A stretch of 64,000 bases of DNA from Oscillospiraceae bacterium (GTDB taxonomy: Bacteria; Bacillota; Clostridia; Oscillospirales; Ruminococcaceae): positions 1 through 64,000 of the forward strand of contig JAJQHJ010000038.1 of NCBI GenBank assembly GCA_021199795.1. Reading direction: 5' to 3'. Position numbers and translations under genes: made by a program. Shown piece by piece: positions 35,258-42,713 of the stretch; positions within the stretch are counted from its first letter, which is position 1, and each line of letters opens with the position of its first letter. The notes under the pieces are model-generated. The model made no database searches, had not been told where the DNA came from, and worked only from the letters and a program-made list of their open reading frames with translations.

Positions 35258-35614
35258 TTATTCCTCATGATGATGACAGCAGCAATCTTCGTCATCGCAG
35301 TCGCAGTCGTCATCGTCGCAGTCGCACTCTTCGTCCCAGTTGTCGAATCTGTCGATGAAGATCTGTCCGAGTCTGTCATACTCCTCTTCGCTCTCAATGG
35401 AAACAAGAGTGATTTCGTCGCCAGTGTCCTCAACTTTAAGAATGATGAACTCGCCGTTGTCATTGACCAGGTCTTCAGGATTCTCGTAGTAGGGAGCAAG
35501 TGCATAGTAGGTGTTGTCACCCTCATCATAAATGTCTATAAGCTCATAATTGCCAACGTTGCCCTCTTCGTCCTCAAGGGTATAGATTTCAGGCATATAT
35601 TCGTTTTCATCCAT
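35258..35614 (-). CDS. DUF1292-family protein with Asp/Cys/His-rich tail
   Basis: 118 aa from ATG 35614 (AAAGGAG, 7-8 base spacing). Residues ~10-85 have the DUF1292 pattern (YTLEDEEGNVGNYELIDIYD, YYALAPY, EFIILKVED). Many family members are ~90 aa; here about 27 residues are added, ending in DCDDDDCDCDDEDCCCHHHE, which could bind metal. The stop is at 35258. A perfect promoter lies at 35649-35677. Confidence 0.85.
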   Translation of the reverse strand: MDENEYMPEIYTLEDEEGNVGNYELIDIYDEGDNTYYALAPYYENPEDLVNDNGEFIILKVEDTGDEITLVSIESEEEYDRLGQIFIDRFDNWDEECDCDDDDCDCDDEDCCCHHHEE

Positions 35615-35648
35615 TTGAGTTATCTCCTTTATAAATAGGTATGCTTCT

Positions 35649-35677
35649 ATTATAGTGAAAACAATCCGTTTTGTCAA
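35649..35677 (-). promoter_or_regulatory. Consensus promoter of the DUF1292 gene
   Basis: Minus strand: TTGACA (35677-35672), 17 bases, TATAAT (35654-35649). Confidence 0.9.
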
Positions 35678-35779
35678 TGGTACTTTTGTGTAGAAACCGC
35701 TCAAATTCATATTCAAAAGATAACACTTGGCATTCATAAAAATTCCACAAAAAAATTTGAAAAAAGTTTGAAAAACCTA

Positions 35780-35808
35780 TTGACATTTCAATCCGGGTGT
35801 GTTATAAT
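35780..35808 (+). promoter_or_regulatory. Consensus promoter of the large structured RNA
   Basis: TTGACA (35780-35785), 17 bases, TATAAT (35803-35808). Transcription should start near 35815. No ribosome binding site or protein frame follows. Confidence 0.9.
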
Positions 35809-36566
35809 ACAATCACAGAAGAGAGATAAATAAAAAAAGTCACTGAAAACTAAAAGGGAGAGGGTTCCGATGAAGAGGTAAGAAAGCCTCAGGATAACTT
35901 CGACAGCGAAGACTTGCCGCATAGTTAGCAAGCCGCTACAGCATAAAAGCTGGAAAAGAACTGAGGAGCTATCAGAAACCAATGACAAGCAAATAACACC
36001 GCGTCTTAAAAGCAAAGGAGCGATTGTTATGAAAGTATTAGCAAAGGCAAGAAACGGAACTTGCGAATAAAATAAACTGAAAGAGGTGAGTCCAGCAATC
36101 TATGCATAATTCTACCGACTCACAGAATCTGAGACGAAGCTAATCTTTAAACTTGACACATTACGAGATGTTCTCTTAGGTACGAAACCAATTTCTCAAG
36201 ATAAAAGATATAAGCTATGAAATTGATTCTGTAACAGCAAGAAAATATCTTGCCCAACATAAATCAAGAAAATCCGAATCAAAAGGTTTAAAGCCCGAAA
36301 GGATTTGATGCACCATGAAACTGTTTCACAAGAAAGAAATCAAAATCTAGCAGTGAGAGGGTGAGTCCAACAAAGACTTTAAATTGGCTGTAGTCGCATC
36401 AGTGATACATAGTATCTGAAATGATACCAAGCTTTGACGATAACATAGTTCATACGTAAGGTTAATTTTAAGATCAGACCGTGATGAAGTAAGCTAAGTT
36501 AAAACCTGATACCAAGCGACAACGCGTCGAAGATACGTCGTAGATGCACAGCATATGGTGATAAAT

Positions 36567-36575
36567 TGATATAAT
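36567..36575 (+). promoter_or_regulatory. Possible extended -10 promoter for the second RNA
   Basis: TGATATAAT (36567-36575) is a full extended -10 element. No good -35 is present. It could start a separate transcript just before the hairpin at 36578. Confidence 0.35.
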
Positions 36576-36577
36576 GA

Positions 36578-36602
36578 GGGAGCGGTTATCCGCTCCCTTT
36601 TT
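36578..36602 (+). terminator. Terminator of the large RNA
   Basis: GGGAGCGG and CCGCTCCC pair perfectly around TTAT, followed by five T. Confidence 0.92.
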
Positions 36603-36603
36603 G

Positions 36604-36760
36604 GTGTGAAGAAATCTGCACACATAGGACGACTCCCGAATAATATAGACTAACGGCAGGACGGCTCACAAGTCAGTTTTAAAAGGGGAGAGAAGAGCCG
36701 AACCCCTGCCGATTAATATAACAGCCGCCGGAAATGGCGGCTTTTCGGGTTCGGCAATTT
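36604..36760 (+). ncRNA. Second structured RNA with mutually exclusive pairings (possibly raiA-motif-like)
   Basis: CGGCAG (36654) pairs with CTGCCG (36706) and, inside, CGGCTC (36662) with GAGCCG (36695). A terminator-like hairpin AGCCGCC/GGCGGCT (36723-36742) follows. GCCGAACCC (36697-36705) is also perfectly complementary to GGGTTCGGC (36747-36755), so the two folds compete. The conserved-looking GGGGAGAGAAGAGCCGAACC core reminds me of the raiA-motif RNA of Firmicutes; that identity is recollection, not a search result. Confidence 0.5.
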
Positions 36761-36830
36761 CAACGAGAGTGCCCTAAAAATAGTCGGTAATATTTTGCTT
36801 TTTAGTAACCGTTTTGTAACCAAAGATTGT

Positions 36831-36860
36831 TTGACAACTGGAGTGCAGTTGCTGTATAAT
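36831..36860 (+). promoter_or_regulatory. rpe promoter with inverted repeat in its spacer
   Basis: TTGACA (36831-36836), 18 bases, TATAAT (36855-36860). CAACTGGAGTGCAGTTG (36835-36851), a 6-5-6 inverted repeat, lies within the spacer, a possible operator. Confidence 0.75.
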
Positions 36861-36897
36861 GATGGTGGATAGATAGGTAGTATTTCGGAGGGAAGAA

Positions 36898-37551
36898 ATG
36901 GAAACTAAGATTTCAGCATCAATTCTTTCGGCAGACTTCGGTCATCTTTCGGACGAGCTCTCAAGGGCGGAAAAATCCGGTTGTGACATGATACATTTCG
37001 ACGTCATGGACGGTCACTTTGTCCCGAATATCAGCTACGGAGTCCCGGTTCTCAAATCGATCAGGAAATATTCAGGGCTCCCGTTCGATGTTCATCTGAT
37101 GATAAGCGATCCGAATTCATATATAGAGCCATTCGCCAATGCCGGTGCAGACGGAATCACATTCCACCTCGAAGCCACAGCCAATCCGGTCGGAATTATA
37201 GACAAGATCCATTCTCTCGGGCTCAGGGCAGGCGTTTCAGTCAAGCCTAAAACCGACGTGAGCTTACTTTATCCTCTAGTCGGAATCATGGACATGGCAC
37301 TTATAATGACAGTTGAACCCGGCTTCGGCGGTCAGGGCTTCATCCCGGAAACTCTTGGAAAGATAAAAGCACTGAGAGAATACGCTAAAGCCGCTAAAGC
37401 CGCCAAAGCCTTAGATATCGAGGTCGACGGCGGAATCTCCGACATAACAGCTCCACTCGTAAGAGAAGCGGGAGCCAATGTCCTGGTTTCCGGATCATAC
37501 CTCTTCAAAGCCACAGACATGGCTTATAATTGCAAGCTTCTAAAAGATTAA
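36898..37551 (+). CDS. rpe: Ribulose-phosphate 3-epimerase
   Basis: 217 aa TIM barrel interconverting ribulose-5-P and xylulose-5-P. ASILSADFGHL, HFDVMDGHFVPNISYG, DVHLMI, TVEPGFGGQGFIP and EVDGGIS carry the metal and catalytic residues. An Ala-Lys repeat (AKAAKAAKA, about residues 162-170) looks like a small in-frame expansion. GGAGGGAAGAA precedes the ATG. It is followed by the Rnf-like genes on the same strand. Confidence 0.96.
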   Translation: METKISASILSADFGHLSDELSRAEKSGCDMIHFDVMDGHFVPNISYGVPVLKSIRKYSGLPFDVHLMISDPNSYIEPFANAGADGITFHLEATANPVGIIDKIHSLGLRAGVSVKPKTDVSLLYPLVGIMDMALIMTVEPGFGGQGFIPETLGKIKALREYAKAAKAAKALDIEVDGGISDITAPLVREAGANVLVSGSYLFKATDMAYNCKLLKD

Positions 37552-37570
37552 TTAAGGACGGTACACCACC

Positions 37571-38656
37571 ATTTCAGACACAGCTATAGCATCAATCGGA
37601 AAAACTGAACGGCACAGATATGGTCGCCTCTGTTGCTTCTTGCTCGCTCTTTGCATATTGCCATATTACTACTATGGGCTCAGGGCTTGGTTTGTTGTTG
37701 CCATTTCTGTTGCCGCAAGCGTCCTCAGTGAATATATCTGCACCTCTCTTATACGCAGAAAGTACGACTGGCGCGATCCATCTCCCGTTGCAAACGGAAT
37801 CATGCTGGCACTTCTCATGCCTGCGTCAGTTCCATATGGAGTCATGATTTTTGCAAGCGCATTCATGGGCTCAGTCATGAAATACCCGTTCGGTGGGCAT
37901 CACAACAGAATCTTCCATCCGGTAGCGACAGCTTACCTATTCTCGGCACTCTGCTGGCCATCAAGTGTCTTGAGATATCCGACGCCGTCAATATTCGGCA
38001 GCCTTTCTCTTTCGTCGAGCATCGGTGACGCACTTGACCGTTCATTTACCCACTATGTCGACGTTTCAGTCAGCTCATCGAGCTGGCTTGATATCCTTTG
38101 GGGAAGACTTTCGGGACCGATGGGCACCAGCTGTGTCATACTTATTTTAATTTGCACCATTGCACTCTATTGCTTCCGGGACATCCCGGCACCGGTTCTT
38201 TTCTCTTCGGTTGCAACTGAGGTTTTACTCTTCACCTGCTTCCCGATTTCGGCAACCGGCTGGCAAGCGGCACTCTACTCAATAGCCACCGGCTCGTTCA
38301 TGTATGTTCTCGCATTTATGGTCTGCGACCCGTGCTTCACCCCGTCAAACGGCTTCGGACAGACGCTCTATGGCATTGCATATGCGCTGACAGCATTTCT
38401 CTTAAGAAAATTCTCCGGCTATGAAGACAGCTCCGTTCTGGCACTCATGATAGTCTCAATATTCCCGACCGAGTTCGACAGATTCGCAATATTTGTTATC
38501 GATAGCTTAAGCAGGTTCGGAGACTACTTAGTAACAACAATACGTGAACGTCAGATATACCGCAGATTCAGAAAATATGAGAATCTTCCGGACAGCACTG
38601 AACCGGAATCTGTGGAAGAGCCTCAGGAAAAGGACGGTGACCAGGATGAAACTTAA
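37571..38656 (+). CDS. RnfD/NqrB-like membrane protein lacking the flavin site
   Basis: About 361 aa with 8-10 membrane helices. DPSPVANGIMLALLMPASVP and YPFGGHHNRIFHPVATAYLF correspond to the DGSAVVTGLLLALNLPP and FGGLGxNPFNPA blocks of RnfD. The covalent-flavin motif (S/D)GAT is not present in the expected loop. No ATG/GTG exists at the N-terminus: the TTG at 37640 would cut into the first helix, while open frame runs back to 37556, with ATT 37571 the best non-standard candidate after AAGGACGG. The C-terminus is cytosolic and acidic and overlaps the next gene by 11 bases. Confidence 0.75.
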   Translation: MSDTAIASIGKTERHRYGRLCCFLLALCILPYYYYGLRAWFVVAISVAASVLSEYICTSLIRRKYDWRDPSPVANGIMLALLMPASVPYGVMIFASAFMGSVMKYPFGGHHNRIFHPVATAYLFSALCWPSSVLRYPTPSIFGSLSLSSSIGDALDRSFTHYVDVSVSSSSWLDILWGRLSGPMGTSCVILILICTIALYCFRDIPAPVLFSSVATEVLLFTCFPISATGWQAALYSIATGSFMYVLAFMVCDPCFTPSNGFGQTLYGIAYALTAFLLRKFSGYEDSSVLALMIVSIFPTEFDRFAIFVIDSLSRFGDYLVTTIRERQIYRRFRKYENLPDSTEPESVEEPQEKDGDQDET

Positions 38657-39323
38657 AGGCTTCAAGTTCCCGGAGCGCAAGCCTGCAACCGTCTCCGACA
38701 TAAGCGAGATCTCCAGTCTGATTTCATCCCAGGCGAGCACTGCAAGCAGGGAAGCGGTCTTAACGTCAAATGCACTACTCTCAAGTGGCTCGATAATAGC
38801 CCCGGCAGTAGTGGTTGCAACCAGCTTTCAGAGTGCACTTGCACTTTGCATAGTATTCAGCCTTGTGACTTTCATAACGGTTTTCATCTGCTCATTTGTC
38901 CCGAGAAAGCTTGTGTATACCGTCAGAATAATAGTCTACACTCTTGTGGCTTCCCTGGTGTATGTGCCTGTGGCAATACTGATGGAAAACATTATGCCGG
39001 TGCAGTTTTCAGCACTTGGAATTTACGCGCCGCTACTGATAACAAACTCATTTATAACAATGAAGACAGAATCCAAGTTCTATCGCCTCAAGCGCGGCTA
39101 TATGACCGAGCTTTGCGGATTCTATATCATCGGCTATGACCTGGCACTTCTATTCTTCGGCTTCATGCGTGAGCTGCTTACAAACGGCGGTCTCTTCGGA
39201 AACCAGTTCCTGCCACTGAGTATTCCATCAACAGGAACGGTCTATGGCGGATTCATACTCTTAGCATTAACGGCGGCAACATTCCGCTGGCTCTTAAGCT
39301 TCTCAACGAGAAAAAAGACCTGA
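38646..39323 (+). CDS. RnfE/NqrD-like membrane protein, iron-sulfur cysteines missing
   Basis: 225 aa from ATG 38646. After a ~50-residue cytosolic N-terminus come six helices. LGIYAPLLITNSFITMKTES aligns with GIFIPLIVVNCAILGRAE of RnfE, with Ser in place of the Cys ligand; DLALLFFGFMRELLTNGGLF matches the GAIREFLGTG block. The N-terminal LCPxLAVT Cys is also absent (SIIAPAVVVATSF). It overlaps the RnfD-like gene and is 32 bases before the RnfA-like gene. Confidence 0.78.
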   Translation: MKLKGFKFPERKPATVSDISEISSLISSQASTASREAVLTSNALLSSGSIIAPAVVVATSFQSALALCIVFSLVTFITVFICSFVPRKLVYTVRIIVYTLVASLVYVPVAILMENIMPVQFSALGIYAPLLITNSFITMKTESKFYRLKRGYMTELCGFYIIGYDLALLFFGFMRELLTNGGLFGNQFLPLSIPSTGTVYGGFILLALTAATFRWLLSFSTRKKT

Positions 39324-39355
39324 ATTCATAAATCACAGGGAAAGGATGTGTAGTA

Positions 39356-39934
39356 ATGGCAGTATTTTTCGAGACAATCGGAGCCGCGATGCTCGCCATT
39401 ATCGTTGAAAACGTAATATTTACAACTGCGTTCGGAACGAGCACTCTCATCAGCCTTTCCAAGCGCGACGGTCAGATTTTCTTCTGCGGACTTTTTATAA
39501 CTGAATTCTCCGTTCTTTCAAGCATGATTGCATATGCCTTTGAGGGACTTATGCTCAGCAACACTGTTTCGGCAAGATTCATGCCAACTTTGTATATAAT
39601 ATCTCTTGGGCTGGTTTATATCGCGACACTCTTGATCATCTGGTTCGCCTCAAAAAAGGCGTTCAAGAGATTCAAGAAATACATTCACCTTTCAGCATTC
39701 AATTGCACCGTTTTAAGTGTACTTTTCAATAACACACTCACCGGCGGCACTTTAGGCGAGAGAGTTTTATTCGGACTCGAAGTGGGTTTAGGCTTCACAC
39801 TCGCCGCATACATTCTTTCTGTCAATTACGAAAAGCTCAATTCGGATGAGGTTCCCGCCTCGTTCTCAGGCTTTCCGATATACGTACTCTATATAGGTAT
39901 CGTCTCCATGGTGGTCTATGCACTGGGAAGATAG
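39356..39934 (+). CDS. RnfA/NqrE-like membrane protein, one iron-sulfur cysteine retained
   Basis: 192 aa, six helices. FNCTVLS (Cys117) corresponds to TTNCAVLG of RnfA and GLEVGLGFTLAAYILSVNYE to the GxGFTLALVLFAGIRE block; VPASFSGFPIYVLYIGIVSM is the typical RnfA end. The N-terminal GICPFLG Cys is replaced (FGTSTLI). AAAGGATG precedes the ATG. Third gene of the D-E-A module; followed 9 bases later by a membrane-anchored protein. Confidence 0.8.
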   Translation: MAVFFETIGAAMLAIIVENVIFTTAFGTSTLISLSKRDGQIFFCGLFITEFSVLSSMIAYAFEGLMLSNTVSARFMPTLYIISLGLVYIATLLIIWFASKKAFKRFKKYIHLSAFNCTVLSVLFNNTLTGGTLGERVLFGLEVGLGFTLAAYILSVNYEKLNSDEVPASFSGFPIYVLYIGIVSMVVYALGR

Positions 39935-39943
39935 GAGAAACTC

Positions 39944-41185
39944 ATGGCAAACCAGAGAAAATACAAGGTAAAACATAAATCCAAGCCGATGTTCAAGCAA
40001 AAGCGCAAAAAGGGCAATTCGGTCTTGGGAATAATATTCATGATAATACTTCTTGCGGCACTCGTCTTTGTTGGATACAGCGTCGGCAAGCCGATTGTTG
40101 AGTTCTTCTCGGGAGAAAGAAGCTCCCCGACAGCTACTACAGACGCTTCAACCGGCAGTTCTGATTCAGCCGGAACGGAAGCAACGACAACTGCCCTGGC
40201 ATCCGAAACAACCGAAGCCACAACTTCTGAGCCGGAGCCAACAGTAGCCGTCGGCACCAACATCTACTATATATCATATAGCAGCGACACTGCCGACTAT
40301 GAGACCTATGTCTATTCAGGTGTCAACTATGCCGCCGAAAACGGCTATGTCGGAGTCTGCGTCGAGCTCATAGCCGAGGGCGGAGCCATAACCTATTCCT
40401 CCGCCAACACCACTGCCACCGAGTCGGGAGCAGTCATATCAGGAAGCATTTCAGACCTGGGCGACCTTGTCTCAACCATAAATGATCTGGGGCTTACTGC
40501 ATATGCCAGAATCTCGACACTGTCCGACAATATAGCCTCAACCTACGACAAAACCCTCGCCTATATGATTTCCGGCACCGACACCCGTTGGTATGATGAC
40601 AACACCGCAAACGGCGGCAAGCCGTGGATTTCTCCCTACAGCTCGACAGCCACCGAGTATATCACAGACCTTGTCTCCGAGATTTCCGACGCAGGCTTCG
40701 TAGGTCTGATAGCCGGCGAGATAGAATTCCCGCCGTTCAGGAGCTCCGATATCCGAAACTACTTTGCAGACACAGATGTCGCATCTTCAACCAGATATGA
40801 AACCCTTATCTCATTTGCTGAGACGGTCTACAATAGCTTCGGCTCTGCAAAGGAATTCTATATCGAGGTCAACGCTGAGGATATAATCTCAGGCGACGCC
40901 GAAATCCTAACAGATGCGGATTCTCTCTGCACAAGTGTAATCTACGTAAACTTCAATCCCGACAATATCGGAACCAGAGTATCAAGAGCCGACGGCACGG
41001 AGGTATCTTTTGAGGGACTCAACACCGCCTATCTTTTCAGAACCGTTTTCAATCTGGTTGAAGAGTCCTTGGAGGGAACGGGAGTGACGATAATCCCGAA
41101 GATAACCGGCTGTGAGATAACCGATGATCTTCTCTCAGCAATCGAGCTTATGGGCTACGATTCAAGCGTGATAATAGAGGAATAA
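39944..41185 (+). CDS. Membrane-anchored DUF4015-like putative glycosidase
   Basis: 413 aa. A basic N-terminus and one membrane helix (SVLGIIFMIILLAALVFVGY, ~27-47), a ~55-residue Thr/Ser/Glu/Ala linker, then a TIM-barrel-like domain: TAYARISTLSDNIAST, GKPWISPYSSTATEYITDLV and DAGFVGLIAGEIEFPPF match the DUF4015 (putative glycosyl hydrolase) blocks. The barrel would face outside and could act on cell-wall or extracellular glycans. Tight spacing makes it part of the Rnf-like operon. Confidence 0.72.
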   Translation: MANQRKYKVKHKSKPMFKQKRKKGNSVLGIIFMIILLAALVFVGYSVGKPIVEFFSGERSSPTATTDASTGSSDSAGTEATTTALASETTEATTSEPEPTVAVGTNIYYISYSSDTADYETYVYSGVNYAAENGYVGVCVELIAEGGAITYSSANTTATESGAVISGSISDLGDLVSTINDLGLTAYARISTLSDNIASTYDKTLAYMISGTDTRWYDDNTANGGKPWISPYSSTATEYITDLVSEISDAGFVGLIAGEIEFPPFRSSDIRNYFADTDVASSTRYETLISFAETVYNSFGSAKEFYIEVNAEDIISGDAEILTDADSLCTSVIYVNFNPDNIGTRVSRADGTEVSFEGLNTAYLFRTVFNLVEESLEGTGVTIIPKITGCEITDDLLSAIELMGYDSSVIIEE

Positions 41186-41189
41186 AACA

Positions 41190-41222
41190 AAACCCACCGA
41201 TTTAAATTCGGTGGGTATTTTT
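41190..41222. terminator. Bidirectional terminator
   Basis: ACCCACCGA and TCGGTGGGT pair, followed by ATTTTT; it lies between the convergent DUF4015-like gene and spoIVA. Confidence 0.88.
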
Positions 41223-41225
41223 GCG

Positions 41226-42707
41226 TCATACCAGCAAGCAGATAAGCCCTGAGCATCCCTCATTTACTATCCGCTCGACAGCTTCCCTCAGCTTCTCTCT
41301 TGCATCGTCAGGAAGCCTTGCAAGCTTCTGCTCAAGTCCCTCCTCAACAAGCTCAGAAACCGACTTTCCAAAAATATTCGTCTCCCATATCTTGAGCGGG
41401 GCTGTTTCGTAGTCGCTCATGAGATACTGTATCAGCTCCTCCGACTGCTTCTCCGTCCCGACAATTGGAGCCACCTCCGCGGCGATGTCCGCCTTGATAA
41501 GGTGAATCGACGGCGCACTCGCCGTGAACCGGACGCCATACTTTCCTCCCTGCCTGATTATCTCCGGCTCAAAGGCTGTCAGTTCACTTTCGGTCGGCAT
41601 CACGATTCCATAGCCTGTCTGCTCGACCTCAGTCAATGCCTCCGAGAACTTTTCGAGCCGATTTTTAAAGTTCACAAGCTCCAGGATTTTAGGCATCAGT
41701 TCGTCCTCGGAGCTGAGCTCCAAGCCTGTCTCTTCACTTAGAATCCTATAGAACAGCCGGTTATCAAGCGTCACCCCAAGCCTGGCAGTGCCGTTTCCAA
41801 GATCCACTTTCGTAATCTCAGAGCTCAATACGTCGTCGCAGCACCCGACCGCTTCCGAAAGCTTCTTTATATCCCTGATATACCTAAGCTCCGGGGCGGC
41901 TTTTCTTATTGAGTCGTAGAGCTCAGTCTTGAGCCAGTGACCCTTTTTGAGGGAGCTGACCCACTTCGGCATGACGACATTAATCTCCTTGACCGGAAAA
42001 GCATACAAAAGCTCGGTGAGAATGCTCTCGATGTCTTCTTTGGTCATCGTCAGAACATTGATGGGCATAACCGGCACGCCATACTTCTCGCTCATTTCAG
42101 AGCAGAGTGAAACTGCCTCCTCGCTCACTTCGTTCTGAGTATTCATAAGAACTACAAACGACTTCCCAAGGTCACATAGCTCGCTTATGACCCTTTCCTC
42201 GCACTCCTCATATTCATCCCTCGGAAGATCAGATACGCTGCCGTCGGAGGTTATGACAATCCCGACAGTTGAATGTTCGGTGATTACTTTCTGCGTCCCG
42301 ATTTCCGCCGCCATATTAAATGGTATCTCCGACTCAAACCAAGGTGTTCTGACCATCCTTGGCGAGTCGTTTTCAATATACCCAAGCGCGCTTGGAATCA
42401 CATATCCGACGCAGTCAATCATCCTAAGACTCACACTGGCAACGTCTCCGAGAGTTACCTGCACAGCCTCCTCCGGGATGAATTTCGGCTCGGTGGTCAT
42501 TATCATCTTTCCTTGGGATGCCTGCGGAAGCTCGTCAATAGTTCTGTCTTTTAAGTACCCCTCCTTTATGTTCGGGATAACCAGGCTCTCCATAAATCTG
42601 CGGATAAATGTGGATTTTCCACTTCTCACCGGCCCGACGACACCGATGTAGATGTCGCCGTTCGTTCTTTCTGCCATACTTTGATAAAGTTTATCGGTAG
42701 TCATCAT
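41226..42707 (-). CDS. spoIVA: Stage IV sporulation protein A (coat morphogenetic ATPase)
   Basis: 493 aa. GVVGPVRSGKSTFIRRFMES is the Walker A P-loop; TMTKEDIESILTELLYAFP and MPKWVSSLKKGHWLKTEL are SpoIVA-specific. It polymerises on the forespore and anchors the spore coat. The C-terminus (EGCSGLICLLV) keeps a Cys-containing hydrophobic end. It follows the SPOCS/LysM gene by 6 bases. Confidence 0.97.
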   Translation of the reverse strand: MMTTDKLYQSMAERTNGDIYIGVVGPVRSGKSTFIRRFMESLVIPNIKEGYLKDRTIDELPQASQGKMIMTTEPKFIPEEAVQVTLGDVASVSLRMIDCVGYVIPSALGYIENDSPRMVRTPWFESEIPFNMAAEIGTQKVITEHSTVGIVITSDGSVSDLPRDEYEECEERVISELCDLGKSFVVLMNTQNEVSEEAVSLCSEMSEKYGVPVMPINVLTMTKEDIESILTELLYAFPVKEINVVMPKWVSSLKKGHWLKTELYDSIRKAAPELRYIRDIKKLSEAVGCCDDVLSSEITKVDLGNGTARLGVTLDNRLFYRILSEETGLELSSEDELMPKILELVNFKNRLEKFSEALTEVEQTGYGIVMPTESELTAFEPEIIRQGGKYGVRFTASAPSIHLIKADIAAEVAPIVGTEKQSEELIQYLMSDYETAPLKIWETNIFGKSVSELVEEGLEQKLARLPDDAREKLREAVERIVNEGCSGLICLLV

Positions 42708-42713
42708 ATTCTC

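Larger units (their letters stand above)
35815..36602 (+). ncRNA. Large structured non-coding RNA (~790 nt; candidate ROOL/GOLLD-type class)
   Basis: There is no plausible protein frame here, yet it has a perfect promoter upstream and a strong terminator at the end. Stems visible by eye: CCTCAG (35887) with CTGAGG (35961) closing a multi-branch loop that holds CTTCG/CGAAG, CTTGC/GCAAG and CAGC/GCTG hairpins; GTGAGT (36086) with ACTCAC (36118); CAATTTC (36189) with GAAATTG (36219); AAATCC (36270) with GGATTT (36301); GATAC/GTATC (36404-36416). GGTGAGTCCA occurs twice (36085, 36360), as does TGATACCAAGC. Size, A-rich joints and many small stems recall large ornate bacterial RNAs such as ROOL or GOLLD, but class membership is untested. 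Confidence 0.75.

Noticed and set aside
35788-36015. 75-codon minus-strand frame inside the large RNA
   Set aside because: It reads across the promoter and stems of the plus-strand RNA and has no translation signal.
37620-37847. Frame starting with ATG at 37620
   Set aside because: It is out of frame with the clear RnfD homology and gives no recognisable protein.
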